Positions 16,699 through 26,124 are shown, counted from the first letter of the stretch. The stretch is DNA of 64,000 bases from Roseomonas sp. (GCA_020249505.1 JADCFN010000033.1:1-64000); one strand, 5' to 3'. Translations and numbers: made by a program. The notes: generated from the sequence alone by a model not told the origin.

Positions 16699-18186
16699 TT
16701 ACGCCGCAGGCGGCGGCGCGGGATCAAACCCGTCAGGCGTAATGCCGCGCGGCCTGATCATGGCGTAGGGTCCACGCGGCAGGAAGCGGCCAGTGCCGGG
16801 TTCCGCTTGCACCTTGCCATCGCGCATCACCACCTCACCACGCCGAATGGTCATGACTGGCCATCCCGTGACCTCCATCCCCTCATAGGGGGTGTAGTCA
16901 ATCGCGTGCTGCATCAAAGCATTGGTAATGGTGACTTTCTTTTTTGGGTCCCACAGCGCCAAATCCGCATCCGCACCGATGGCAATCGCGCCCTTACGCG
17001 GTGCGAGGCCCATCAGCCGTGCGGGATTGGTGCTGGTCAGGCGCACGAATTCATCCAGGCTGATACGGCCCTTGGAAACACCTTCGCTGAAAATGATCGG
17101 CAGGCGCGCGGTAAAGCCTGGAATGCCATTCGGGATATCGCGGAATACCGCATCCGAACCATTCTGACGCTTCCCGCTATCACCTTCAAAGGAAAACGCG
17201 CAGTGATCGGATGAAATCACATCCAAGGTGCCGCGCCTGATCATTTCCCACACGCGTTCATGTTCCGTGCGGCTGCGTGGTGCTGGGCTGCACATGAATT
17301 TGGCGCCCTCAAAGCCAGGACGATCCATATCGGCGGTGGTCAGGCTGATATATTGCGGGCAGGTTTCGCCCCATACCTTCACACCACGCGCCTGGGCGCG
17401 CGCGATTTCCTCGGCCGCTTCTTCGCAGGAGACATGGAAGATCTGGATCGGCTGATCCACCAATTCCGCGAGCGCAATGGCGCGATGCGTCGCTTCACGT
17501 TCCACCACCGGCGGGCGCGCCCAGGCGTGGTATTTCGGCGCGGTCATGCCATGCTTCAGCAATTCATGGGTGCGCCAATTGATCGCCTCATAATTCTCGC
17601 AATGCACCGTCACAAGACAGCCGAGCGTGCGCGCCTTGGTGAGAACACGCAGATATTGCGCATCATTCAAATGAAGCGGTTCGTAGGTCAGAAACACCTT
17701 GAGGCTGCGCACCCCTTCGGCGACAAGCTTTGGTATTTCCTCATCCATCACCGCATCGGTCGGGTCGCTGATGATCTGGTGGAAGGAATGGTCAATCATG
17801 CCGCGGGCGGCGCGGGCGCGGTAATCCGTATAGCGTTCCCAAACGCCATAGCCCTTCCATTGTGGAATGAAGCACACAACGGAGGTTGTGCCACCCGCAA
17901 AGGCGGCGGCGGAGGCGGTGGCGAAGCTTTCCTCATTCACCGTGATCGGTGGTTCTGCGAGGCCGGTACTCGCATAGCCGCCGCGTGAGGGCTCCTCGAT
18001 ATGGCAATGGCTATCCACGCCGCCGGGCAGCACCAAAGTGCCAGCGGCATCCACCACACGCGCGCCATCGGCAAGCTTTTCGCCAAGGGCCACAATGCGC
18101 CCATCCTTCACGCCAATATCGCAGCGCGTTGTGCCGAAACCTGTCGCCACCTCTCCGCCGCGTACCACCAGATCGAATTCTGCCAT
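16699..18186 (-). CDS. Dihydropyrimidinase/D-hydantoinase-family amidohydrolase
   Basis: 495 aa from ATG 18184-18186, which has AGGGG about 6 nt upstream; an ATG two codons earlier is too close to that site. All binuclear metal ligands of the family are visible: His60 and His62 (HCH), the carbamylated lysine candidate Lys163 (SLKVFLTY), His195, His251 and Asp327 (SSDHCAF). The enzyme should open a cyclic diamide such as dihydropyrimidine or hydantoin. Exact substrate is not readable. Last gene of the catabolic run that starts with the PrpF-like gene. The racemase-family gene at 40.9 kb could be a functional companion. Confidence 0.88.
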   Translation of the reverse strand: MAEFDLVVRGGEVATGFGTTRCDIGVKDGRIVALGEKLADGARVVDAAGTLVLPGGVDSHCHIEEPSRGGYASTGLAEPPITVNEESFATASAAAFAGGTTSVVCFIPQWKGYGVWERYTDYRARAARGMIDHSFHQIISDPTDAVMDEEIPKLVAEGVRSLKVFLTYEPLHLNDAQYLRVLTKARTLGCLVTVHCENYEAINWRTHELLKHGMTAPKYHAWARPPVVEREATHRAIALAELVDQPIQIFHVSCEEAAEEIARAQARGVKVWGETCPQYISLTTADMDRPGFEGAKFMCSPAPRSRTEHERVWEMIRRGTLDVISSDHCAFSFEGDSGKRQNGSDAVFRDIPNGIPGFTARLPIIFSEGVSKGRISLDEFVRLTSTNPARLMGLAPRKGAIAIGADADLALWDPKKKVTITNALMQHAIDYTPYEGMEVTGWPVMTIRRGEVVMRDGKVQAEPGTGRFLPRGPYAMIRPRGITPDGFDPAPPPAA

Positions 18187-18201
18187 GATCATCCCCTATT
18201 G

Positions 18202-19398
18202 CTAACACCGCTGAACATCCATGCGCCCGGCCGCCAAGCCCGCCGCGCGACCCGTGCTGAAACAGGCTTGCAGCAAATAGCCACCCGTCGGTGCTTCCCA
18301 ATCCAGCATTTCGCCACAGGCGAAAACGCCAGGCAAGCGGCGGAGCATCAGGTTTTCATCTACCTCAGACCACGAAAGCCCGCCGGCCGAGGAAATGGCG
18401 CGCGCGATCGGGAAAGCGCCCGTCACCAGCAGCGGCAAAGCCTTGATCAGGGCGGCAAGATCTGGGGTTGCGGCACTGGATTTCAGCGTTTCCTGAATCA
18501 GGGCAATCCCAACCGGCGGAAGCCCCGCATTGCGCCGCAAATGATTGGACAATGAAAGGCTACGCCGCCGGCCCGCCAGGCGCGCAGAAAGCTCGGCAAG
18601 GCCAAGATCAGGCCGAAGATCGAGATGCAGCGTGACGCTGTGCTGCCCTTCCAAAGCATCGCGAATCGCGGCACTCAGCGCATACACCGCACCGCCTTCA
18701 ATGCCTGCCTCGGTGATCATCGCCTCACCTCGCTGCGTGATGCCACCGAAAGACAACGCAATGCGCTTGAGCGGTGTGCCGGCGAAACGCTGCCGCAGAT
18801 GATCAGACCAGGCAATGGCAAAGCCCATATTGGATGGCGCGAAGGGGCGCGTCGCAATACCGGGCAGAAGCGCGGGCCAGGTGCCATCCGACCCAAGCCG
18901 CGGCCAGGAAGCACCACCGAGTGCCAGCACGGTCGCTGTAGCCTTGATCTGGGTTTCGCCATCCGGCGTCGCAAAACGCGCTGCACCATCCGGCGCGAAG
19001 CCAAGCCAGCGATGGCGCGTGAGTAGTTGCACACCAAGCGCGGATAGTCGCGCGATCCAGGCACGCAGCAGCGGCGATGCCTTCATGGAGCGCGGAAAAA
19101 CGCGGCCGGAGGAACCGATGAAGCAAGCCTGCCCGAGCCCTTCTGCCCAGGCGATCAGGGCTTCTGGTGGGAAGGCGTGGATATGCGGCGCAAGATGCGC
19201 TTCCGCCGTGCCATAGTGCTTCAGAAATTGTCGCAGCGCTTCCGAATGCGTCAGATTAAGCCCGCCGCGCCCGGCAATCAGCAGTTTGCGCGCGGGCGAT
19301 GGCATGTGATCGGCCACCACAACCGCAGCACCGGATTGCGCCGCGGCTTCCGCCGCCATCAAGCCGGCGGGGCCGGCGCCAATGACAAGAACACTCAG
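18202..19398 (-). CDS. HI0933/BaiN-type NAD(P)/FAD-dependent oxidoreductase, probable CTG start
   Basis: The dinucleotide-binding glycine loop VIGAGPAGL lies upstream of the first usual start codons (TTG 19360-19362, ATG just after), so those starts would delete the FAD site. The frame stays open back to a CTG at 19396-19398 that overlaps the upstream stop as CTGA, giving 398 aa beginning with a proper Rossmann strand. Other family marks: GRGGLNLTHS, GSSGRVFP, LALGGASWP, and the C-terminal GGYLLQACFSTGRAAG. This is the TIGR03862/HI0933 flavoprotein group. The reaction is unknown. It is coupled to the VOC gene upstream. Confidence 0.82.
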   Translation of the reverse strand: MSVLVIGAGPAGLMAAEAAAQSGAAVVVADHMPSPARKLLIAGRGGLNLTHSEALRQFLKHYGTAEAHLAPHIHAFPPEALIAWAEGLGQACFIGSSGRVFPRSMKASPLLRAWIARLSALGVQLLTRHRWLGFAPDGAARFATPDGETQIKATATVLALGGASWPRLGSDGTWPALLPGIATRPFAPSNMGFAIAWSDHLRQRFAGTPLKRIALSFGGITQRGEAMITEAGIEGGAVYALSAAIRDALEGQHSVTLHLDLRPDLGLAELSARLAGRRRSLSLSNHLRRNAGLPPVGIALIQETLKSSAATPDLAALIKALPLLVTGAFPIARAISSAGGLSWSEVDENLMLRRLPGVFACGEMLDWEAPTGGYLLQACFSTGRAAGLAAGRMDVQRC

Positions 19399-19778
19399 GC
19401 GCTGCGTTCCAGCAATTCAATCGCGACATTCTCCGGCCCGCGCACAAAGCAAATGCGAATACCGGGGCGGATCGCGGTGGGTTCCATGGTGAATTCCGCG
19501 CCCTTGGCCTTCAATTCAGCCACCACTCCATCAAGACCGGTCACGGCTAGGCCTATGTGTTCCAAGCCGCGATAGGGCATGCTGGGCGGTGGCGCCGTAT
19601 TGTCGCCCTTGATGGGAGCTATGAAAATGATCTGTCCGCCAAGCCGGATATCCACGCGCGGCTCGCCCTGCTGGGTAGAACGCAAAACCTCAGCCCCAAA
19701 CATACGCTCATAAAAAACCGCTGTTGCTTCGGGATCGGGGCTGCGTAGATGAATATGGTCGAAGGTGAATTGGGCCAT
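19395..19778 (-). CDS. VOC (glyoxalase/bleomycin-resistance fold) family protein
   Basis: 127 aa from ATG 19776-19778, preceded by AGGGGGAAA. It has the paired beta-alpha-beta-beta-beta modules of the vicinal-oxygen-chelate fold. FDHIHLRSPDPEATAVFYERMFG gives the first metal histidine, GLEHIGLAVTGLDGV the second, and the glutamate in ENVAIELLE near the C-terminus completes the usual metal set. It may isomerise or cleave a CoA-thioester or keto intermediate of the surrounding pathway, since methylmalonyl-CoA epimerases belong to this fold. Substrate not known. Confidence 0.85.
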   Translation of the reverse strand: MAQFTFDHIHLRSPDPEATAVFYERMFGAEVLRSTQQGEPRVDIRLGGQIIFIAPIKGDNTAPPPSMPYRGLEHIGLAVTGLDGVVAELKAKGAEFTMEPTAIRPGIRICFVRGPENVAIELLERSA

Positions 19779-19792
19779 GGTTTCCCCCTGTT

Positions 19793-20980
19793 TCAAATTG
19801 CGCCAGCGGCGCGGAGCTTTTCGCGTGCCGCAGCATCATAGCCAAGCTCGGCCAGGATGGCATCATTATCGCGCCCAAGCGTTGGCGGCGGCGTATCCAC
19901 GCGCGGGCCGCCATGCGCAAATCCAAACGCCGCAACGGGGACCGAGAATGGACCCGTCACGCCCGGTGCGCCTTCAAAGTGATGCACCACGCCGCGCCCC
20001 TTGATCTGCGGATCCGCGAGCGATTCCGCGAGGTTACGCACACGTCCCGCCGGCACATGGCGTGCCTGCAAATAGCTCTCCCATTCAGTCGCCGTCTTGG
20101 CCTTCAATAGCTCTGCCAGCGTCGCCGCCTCATTGGCGCGATCGGCATGGCGCGCTTCGTTGCTGTCCTTCACCATATCGGGCCGACCGAGCGCATGCCA
20201 CAGCCGGCGTTGTTGGCGAAGATTGCTCGCACCAATCATCACCAGCCCATCTGCCGTTTCATAGCAGCTATTCGTTGCATATTCATGATCATTGCCACGC
20301 GGGCGCGCGGGCTTGCCGCTGCGCGCATAGGAAGTGACATGGCTTGCCATCATCATCATCGCGACATCCAGCATGGCAAGATCAATATGCTGGCCGCGCC
20401 CGGTTTTCTCACGCTGGAACAAGGCAGCCGAAAGCGCGAAGGCGCCCATTGTGCCGGTGGCGTAATCAATCGCCGGTGCGCCGAATTTGATCGGATTGAC
20501 TTCCGGCGTGCCGGTGCAGGCCATGATGCCTGATGTTGCTTGGATCACATGATCATAGGCAGTCTGCTCACCACGCGGCCCGCCATGACCAAAGGCCGAG
20601 ATCGAGCAATAGATCAGCCGCGGATTGATCTTCAGCAAATCCTCATAGCCTAGACCCAAAGCCGCAAAGGCACCGGGGCGAAAATTCTCCACCAGCACAT
20701 CGGCGCCCGCGATCAGCTCACGAAAAACATCACGCGCGGCTTCCTGCTTCAGGTCAAGCGTCAGGCTGCGCTTGTTTGATCCCTGGGTCAGATATTGGCA
20801 GCCCATACCGGCTTCGTTCAAGGGCATATCGCTGCCATTCACGCGGCTTTGATCAGGATCATCCGGATGCTCAATCTTGATCACATCCGCACCCAACAGG
20901 CCGAGCTGATAGGCCGCGAAGGGGCCGGCCAAAACATGGGTTGCATCAATGATGCGGATACCTTCGAAGGGGCGGGTCAT
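19793..20980 (-). CDS. Class III CoA-transferase (CaiB/BaiF family)
   Basis: 395 aa. The FEGIRIIDATHVLAGPFA opening, ADVIKIEHP, LVENFRPG and SAFGHGGP motifs mark the family. The catalytic aspartate that forms the acyl-anhydride is Asp172 (APAIDYATG). It transfers CoA between carboxylic acids; the acid pair is not readable. It sits between the VOC gene and a second CoA-transferase, 30 bp apart, in a leftward run. Full length. Confidence 0.9.
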   Translation of the reverse strand: MTRPFEGIRIIDATHVLAGPFAAYQLGLLGADVIKIEHPDDPDQSRVNGSDMPLNEAGMGCQYLTQGSNKRSLTLDLKQEAARDVFRELIAGADVLVENFRPGAFAALGLGYEDLLKINPRLIYCSISAFGHGGPRGEQTAYDHVIQATSGIMACTGTPEVNPIKFGAPAIDYATGTMGAFALSAALFQREKTGRGQHIDLAMLDVAMMMMASHVTSYARSGKPARPRGNDHEYATNSCYETADGLVMIGASNLRQQRRLWHALGRPDMVKDSNEARHADRANEAATLAELLKAKTATEWESYLQARHVPAGRVRNLAESLADPQIKGRGVVHHFEGAPGVTGPFSVPVAAFGFAHGGPRVDTPPPTLGRDNDAILAELGYDAAAREKLRAAGAI

Positions 20981-21010
20981 TGGCGATTCCTCGGGTCTTT
21001 ATGATGGCGC

Positions 21011-22231
21011 TTAAAGCAGTACGCCATCGCGCTTGAGTGCGGTAATTTCATCCTCGGTCATGCCAGCCGCGGCCAGCAACGCCGCGCCATCCTGCCCAAG
21101 CCGTGGCGCTGGCCGACCGGGCGCTGCATTGCCGCCGGAAAAGCGATTGGGCTGGCCGATGGCGTAGGTGGCACCCTCGGTCGGGTGTTGTTCTTCCTGC
21201 ACCATGCCAACCGCGCGCAAATGCGGATCATCCAGCAAGCCCGCGATGGTGTTGTAGGGTGAGGCCGGCACATCAAGCCTATCAAAAATCTCCAGCCATT
21301 CGGCTGATGTCTTGCCCTTCAGCCCGCCGGCGCGAATGGCGAAATAATCGCGCGTATTGGCGGTGCGCCCGGCAATCGTCGCAAAGCGCGAATCGGTCTT
21401 CAATTCAGGCCGGCCAATCGCCTCAAAAAACGCATGCGCTTGCGCATCCGTATTGGCGGAAATGCAGATATAGCCATCAGCGGTGGGCAGGGGCCGCGCA
21501 TCGGGGCTGAGCACGCGGTGATCACCAGGCGGGCCGAGTGCAGGGCGGAAGGACATGGCGCCAAGATGTTCCATCATCACATAGGCGGCCATGTTTTCGA
21601 ACATCGGCACTTCAATCGCCTCACCCATACCGGTTTTCTCGCGGCGATAGAGTGCGAAGCCAATCGTCTGCGCGGCGATCAGCCCAACAGTGTGGTCCGC
21701 CACCAGCATCGGCACATAGCGCGGTTCCCCGGTGGAGGCTTCAAAACAGCCCGCAACACCCGCAGCACCCTGGATCACCGTGTCATAGGCTGGCCTGCCG
21801 GCATAAGGCCCGCCAGAGCCGAAACCCGTGATGGCGCAATGGATCAGGCGGGGTGCGATGGCGTGCAGGCTTGCAGCATCCACACCAAGCCGCGCCTGCG
21901 CATCAGGGCGGATATTGCTGACAAAGACATCCACTGTCGCGGCTAGGCGATGCAACGCCGCAAGCCCTGCCGGTGCCTTCAGATCAAGTGCAATGGATTT
22001 CTTGCCACGATTGAAATTGAGGAATTTGCCATTCATGCCCGGCGAACGGCCCTTGCCGGCAAGCTGACGCAGCAAATCGCCGCCAGGGCTTTCAAGCTTG
22101 ATCACCTCTGCGCCATGTTCCGCCAATACGCCGGTGCATACCGGCCCAACGACAACCGAGGAAAGATCAAGCACGCGAATACCTGCGAGAGGTCCGTTCA
22201 TCCGTTCTTGCACTGTCTTGGTTCCAGTCAT
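21011..22231 (-). CDS. Class III CoA-transferase (CaiB/BaiF family), second copy
   Basis: 406 aa. Family motifs: LAGIRVLDLSSVVVGP, AEVIKLESPGGD, VFVSNIRPD, and Asp179 in LVADHTVG as the catalytic residue. Identity to the neighbouring copy is low, so this is an old paralogue, not a recent duplication. The ATG overlaps the stop of the amidohydrolase gene as ATGA, tying it to that gene. The pair suggests sequential activation of a dicarboxylate or hydroxy acid by CoA exchange. Confidence 0.9.
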   Translation of the reverse strand: MTGTKTVQERMNGPLAGIRVLDLSSVVVGPVCTGVLAEHGAEVIKLESPGGDLLRQLAGKGRSPGMNGKFLNFNRGKKSIALDLKAPAGLAALHRLAATVDVFVSNIRPDAQARLGVDAASLHAIAPRLIHCAITGFGSGGPYAGRPAYDTVIQGAAGVAGCFEASTGEPRYVPMLVADHTVGLIAAQTIGFALYRREKTGMGEAIEVPMFENMAAYVMMEHLGAMSFRPALGPPGDHRVLSPDARPLPTADGYICISANTDAQAHAFFEAIGRPELKTDSRFATIAGRTANTRDYFAIRAGGLKGKTSAEWLEIFDRLDVPASPYNTIAGLLDDPHLRAVGMVQEEQHPTEGATYAIGQPNRFSGGNAAPGRPAPRLGQDGAALLAAAGMTEDEITALKRDGVLL

Positions 22232-23067
22232 GAAAACCCATAAAGCCGCGCGGGGTTATCCACCAAAAGCTGCTGCAACGCAGCGGCATCTGCGAAGCGT
22301 GGCAGCAAATCCACCAGATCAGCCTCATCCGGTTCCCAGCGCACATTGGGGTGTGGCCAATCGGTGCCCCACAGCACGCGATCAGGTGCCGCCGCAATCA
22401 GGCGTTGCGCGAAGGGAATAGCATCCACAAAGGGCGGACCGGATACGGAAATACGCTCCGCCCCAGATACCTTTACCCACCAATTCGGGCGCTTCAGCAA
22501 TTCCAACAACAGGCGAAAGGGGGTTTGATCCAGCCCACCGCGCACCGGCACGCGCCCCATATGGTCTACCACCACCGGTAGGGAGAATTCGCCGAAAAAT
22601 TCGAGAAAATCCGGAATGTTCCCGGCATCCAAATGCAGCACCAAATGCCAACCCATGGGCGCAATACGCGCCGCTGTGCGCCGTACCAACGCCAAATCCG
22701 GCACACCGCCCAAATGCTTCACAAAGCCAAAACGCACCCCGCGCACGCCGCCTTCATGCAGGGCACGAAACGCGGCATCATCAAAGCTTTCATCAATAAG
22801 TGCCACACCGCGCCAGCGGCCATTGCTCCGCGCAATACCATCCAGCATGGCGCGATTATCAGCCTTATAGACCGTGGTCTGCACAATCACGGCGCGGTCC
22901 ACGCCAAGCCTTGCGTGCAAGGCCACCAAATCATCGCTGGTGCGTTCTGGCGGCGTATAGGGTGCGCCCTTGGCCAAAGGGAAGCGAACAAAAGGCCCCC
23001 AGATATGCACATGCGTATCGCAGGCGCCGCGCGGCAGGCGGAAGGCAGGTTTGCGCATCATTTCCAT
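22228..23067 (-). CDS. Amidohydrolase of the 2-pyrone-4,6-dicarboxylate lactonase-like group
   Basis: 279 aa from the ATG at 23065-23067; an upstream in-frame stretch reaches into the PrpF-like gene and is discarded. The N-terminal GACDTHVHIWGP supplies the HxH motif, VVVDHMGR a further ligand histidine, and LWGTDWPHPN the conserved aspartate and WPH signature of PDC-lactonase (LigI)-type enzymes. It may hydrolyse a lactone or a related cyclic acid. The next gene upstream is a PrpF/4-oxalomesaconate-tautomerase-like isomerase. The same pairing occurs in gallate/protocatechuate 4,5-cleavage pathways, but the other genes of that pathway are absent here. Confidence 0.85.
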   Translation of the reverse strand: MEMMRKPAFRLPRGACDTHVHIWGPFVRFPLAKGAPYTPPERTSDDLVALHARLGVDRAVIVQTTVYKADNRAMLDGIARSNGRWRGVALIDESFDDAAFRALHEGGVRGVRFGFVKHLGGVPDLALVRRTAARIAPMGWHLVLHLDAGNIPDFLEFFGEFSLPVVVDHMGRVPVRGGLDQTPFRLLLELLKRPNWWVKVSGAERISVSGPPFVDAIPFAQRLIAAAPDRVLWGTDWPHPNVRWEPDEADLVDLLPRFADAAALQQLLVDNPARLYGFS

Positions 23068-23083
23068 CTTCACCCAAGACCGA

Positions 23084-24226
23084 TCAAACCAGCGCTGCCG
23101 GCACAGCAACCTGCCCCTGCATCAGGCGCCTGGCACTCCGATAAACCACAGCGCTTTCCGCGTGCCAGCCGGCGCTGCCTTGGCGCACTTCAGCGCCAAC
23201 TGAGAGAATACCGGAAGGATTGGCCACCCGCGTTTCATCCGCGCGCGCCGGCGGCCCAGCCAATTGGTGAGGCACGCTGCCATGGATGCGGCTGGCGACG
23301 CCAAGACACATCGCGCCGGTCAGTGGCACGGCGCGATGGGAGCGTTCCATGGAAATCATGCGCACCGCGATATCATGGGTATCGGCAGCGAAGGCCGCGC
23401 CATCAAGCGCGCGATAAGCCGCGGGCGATGCGACCACGGCAATCTTCGGCAATGCAAGGCCAACTTGCTCCGGCGTTTCGGCGAGGCCCATCATCACACC
23501 TGCCTTGCGGCGCAGCGCATCAAGTAGCGCCATGCGCGCAGGGTCCACTTCAATCGCATCAGGGCTTTCAGTACCGGTCAGTCCCAAATCGTGCGCATCA
23601 AAGAAAGCGCAGGCATTGGCAGCATCTATCAGGCTCACGGCATAAGCGCGCCCTTCGTGATGCAGCATATCCTGCGCATTGCCGGTCGGCAGCAGGCGCC
23701 CTGTCGCGCCGCCACTAGGCGCCAGAAAATCAAGTCTGATGCGCGCGCCAGAACCTGAAACGCCAGCCATGGTGAAATCGCCGGTGGTCACGGCCTTGCC
23801 ATCACGCACCGGAAAGCGCGCATGGATGATGCGTTTGGTGTTGACCTGATGGATGCGCACCAGCGCCTCACCATCGGCCACGCGCACCAGCCCCTCATCT
23901 ACCGCAAAGGGACCAACAGCCGAGGATAGATTGCCGCAATTGCTGGACCAATCCACCACGGGCTTGTCCACCGCGACTTGCGCGAAAAGATAATCCACAT
24001 CGCCATCGGGGTGCGTCGGCGGGCCGATGATCACGGCTTTGGAAAGTGATGAAATACCACCACCCATGCCATCCAATTGCCGGCCATAGGGATCCGGGCT
24101 GCCGAGCACCGCGAGGAAAATCGCATCCAGTTTCGCGCGATCGGCTGGCAGATCGCGGGCGTGAAAGAACACGCCCTTGCTGGAACCGCCGCGCATGAAA
24201 ATGGCGGGGATGAAGGCTTGATCCAT
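23084..24226 (-). CDS. PrpF-family isomerase (2-methylaconitate / 4-oxalomesaconate type)
   Basis: 380 aa. FMRGGSSKGVFF at the N-terminus, GGGISSLSKAVII, WSSNCGNLSSAVGPFAV with the conserved cysteine, and SIERSH-like ISMERSHRAVPLTG near the end define the PrpF fold (a diaminopimelate-epimerase-like fold). Members move double bonds in tricarboxylates. It opens the catabolic run, followed after 16 bp by the lactonase-like amidohydrolase. Choice between methylaconitate and oxalomesaconate is not possible from motifs, but the neighbour favours the aromatic-catabolism branch. Confidence 0.88.
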   Translation of the reverse strand: MDQAFIPAIFMRGGSSKGVFFHARDLPADRAKLDAIFLAVLGSPDPYGRQLDGMGGGISSLSKAVIIGPPTHPDGDVDYLFAQVAVDKPVVDWSSNCGNLSSAVGPFAVDEGLVRVADGEALVRIHQVNTKRIIHARFPVRDGKAVTTGDFTMAGVSGSGARIRLDFLAPSGGATGRLLPTGNAQDMLHHEGRAYAVSLIDAANACAFFDAHDLGLTGTESPDAIEVDPARMALLDALRRKAGVMMGLAETPEQVGLALPKIAVVASPAAYRALDGAAFAADTHDIAVRMISMERSHRAVPLTGAMCLGVASRIHGSVPHQLAGPPARADETRVANPSGILSVGAEVRQGSAGWHAESAVVYRSARRLMQGQVAVPAALV

Positions 24227-24263
24227 GGGCTCCCTCCGGAAAGCTGGGCGCAGTCTTGCGCCC

Positions 24264-25037
24264 TCAGCCCGTCAAGGCAATCGCCGAGAGCTGATGCCCA
24301 ATCGGCCCGCCACCAGCCAGGGTATTGCGCCGATGGCTGAAGAAGCGCGCCTCATCAGCCAGCGTGTCATGCGCCAGGATACTAACCGCCACACCAAGGG
24401 CCGAAAGCCGCGTGGCGCAATAGCCAGGCAGGTCAAACTGCCAACGCCCTTCGCGCTTGCCGGTTGCGAAAAACTGCGCATCGGCAGGATCACGCGCGAG
24501 CACCGCATCGCGCAAATCTGCAGCGACTTCATAGGATGGCTGATGAATGCAGGGCCCCACCACAGCGATAATATCACGTCGCGCCGCGCCAAGCCCTTCC
24601 ATGGCGAAAACCGTTTCCTCCAAAACACCCAGCACCGCACCGCGCCACCCGGCATGGGCACCGCCAATCACACCAGCAGAGCGATCCGCGAAAAGCACCG
24701 GCGCGCAATCGCCGGTGATGATGCCAAGGACAAGACCCGCGCGCCGTGTGACCACACCATCGGCTTCAGGGCGTTGGCCTTCCGGCCAGGCTTCTTCGGC
24801 CACCACAACGCGCTTGCCATGCACTTGCGTGAGGCCACAAAGCGCTTGATGCGGCAGGCCAAGCGCCGCTGCCGCGCGCGTGCGATTTTTTCGCACCGCC
24901 GCAGCATCATCCTTGCCGGAAAGCGAGCAATTCAGCGACGCGAAAGCCCCCGTTGAAACGCCGCCATTGCGCGTAAAAAAACCGTGCTTCAGGCCCGGTA
25001 GCTGCAAGGGATCGGCGGTCAGGAACTCAGCGCTCAT
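24264..25037 (-). CDS. pgeF: Peptidoglycan editing factor PgeF (YfiH/laccase-domain)
   Basis: 257 aa from ATG 25035-25037, overlapping the midA stop as ATGA. PgeF removes mis-incorporated L-serine from UDP-MurNAc in the cytoplasm, and other members show purine-nucleoside or polyphenol activity. Visible: GFFTRNGGVSTGAFASLN, LTQVHGKRV, ADGVVTRRAGLVLGIITGDCAPVLFAD with the metal-site cysteine, GGAHAGWRG with the metal histidine, and IGPCI-like VGPCIHQPSYEV. Length is normal. Confidence 0.9.
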   Translation of the reverse strand: MSAEFLTADPLQLPGLKHGFFTRNGGVSTGAFASLNCSLSGKDDAAAVRKNRTRAAAALGLPHQALCGLTQVHGKRVVVAEEAWPEGQRPEADGVVTRRAGLVLGIITGDCAPVLFADRSAGVIGGAHAGWRGAVLGVLEETVFAMEGLGAARRDIIAVVGPCIHQPSYEVAADLRDAVLARDPADAQFFATGKREGRWQFDLPGYCATRLSALGVAVSILAHDTLADEARFFSHRRNTLAGGGPIGHQLSAIALTG

Positions 25038-26056
25038 GCGGTTTCGAATCCAGCGGGTATTGGCAGGCTTGAATCGCATAGCGCCAGTGCCTTGAATAGC
25101 CTTCCCATGGCTTCCGGCGCTGTCAGCCGATGCGCGGCCGCAAGCTGCGCCTGGGCGCGCGCGGGATCAAGCCGGGCAAGCATTGCAGCGCGCGTCATGA
25201 AGCCCAGCCGCTGCAAGAACACGCCCTGCGGCAAAGGGCCATGCGCCACGGCACCCGCCCCGCGCGCGGCGGCAGCGACGGCTGCGAAATCCACATGCGC
25301 GGTGATATCCACCTCACCAGGCGCGGCGAGCGGATCAACCGGCTGGCCCGCGCGCATGGCTTGCAGGCTATCGCCAAAACCGCTTTCCGTCGGGCCATAA
25401 TCAATCAATAGCGCTGCGCCGCCATGGCGCTTCAAGCGCGCACCAAGCCAGCCCGCAAAACGCAGCGCCGCTTCATTCACTTCCTGCACCACCCCGTCCG
25501 GTGCGTCTTCCGGCAGGGAGGCATCGCTTGGTACTTCGATAAATGCACCATCCAATACAAAGCGTTCATGCCAAACACTACCTCGGCGAATGAATTGGCG
25601 AATAGGCAGCGCATCCAGAAATTCATTTGCCAAAAGGATCATCGGCGCTTCCGGCAGCACTGCCACATCCTCATGCCAAGTGGCACCGGCCGCACCCAGC
25701 TTCGCCGCCTGCGCTTCACGCAAACGCGGCGATGTTTCCACCAGATGCACACGCAAGGCCGCGCGAAAATCCGGCATCATTTCGGTAATGGCGCGGAGTG
25801 CATCCGCCATCAGGCTACCGCGCCCGGGTCCGCATTCCACCAATAGCACCGGATCAGGCCGCCCCATTGCCTGCCAGGTGACTGCCGCCCAAAGCCCCAG
25901 ACACTCACCAAAAGCCTGAGATATTTCCGGCGATGTCGCGAAATCCTGAAACGGGTCACGCGCTGCGTAATAGGCGGCCGCGGCGCGCGCCATGAAATGG
26001 TCAAGCCGCTCCGCACCCTTGGGCGCAACAGTGATGTGAGGTGGCGCGCTGGTCAT
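25034..26056 (-). CDS. MidA/NDUFAF7-type SAM-dependent methyltransferase
   Basis: 340 aa. The N-terminal DHFMARAAAAYYAARDPF and DFATSPEISQAFGE motifs, the SAM loop VECGPGRGSLMADALRA, and the NEFLDALPIRQF segment are those of the MidA/NDUFAF7 family. Mitochondrial members methylate an arginine of complex I subunit NDUFS2, and bacterial members are presumed to do the same. Translationally coupled to pgeF; in many alphaproteobacteria both follow lgt, which here is 25 kb away at 50.5 kb. Confidence 0.88.
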   Translation of the reverse strand: MTSAPPHITVAPKGAERLDHFMARAAAAYYAARDPFQDFATSPEISQAFGECLGLWAAVTWQAMGRPDPVLLVECGPGRGSLMADALRAITEMMPDFRAALRVHLVETSPRLREAQAAKLGAAGATWHEDVAVLPEAPMILLANEFLDALPIRQFIRRGSVWHERFVLDGAFIEVPSDASLPEDAPDGVVQEVNEAALRFAGWLGARLKRHGGAALLIDYGPTESGFGDSLQAMRAGQPVDPLAAPGEVDITAHVDFAAVAAAARGAGAVAHGPLPQGVFLQRLGFMTRAAMLARLDPARAQAQLAAAHRLTAPEAMGRLFKALALCDSSLPIPAGFETA

Positions 26057-26124
26057 GTGGTTTCCGACAAAGGTATCCTGACACCTTGTCGCAGATCAGC
26101 CGCGCCGCCGGCAAGGGCCGCGCT

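Noticed and set aside
25035-25055. tRNA-like TTCGAATCC string near the pgeF start
   Set aside because: It lies in the midA/pgeF coding overlap and no cloverleaf can be drawn around it.
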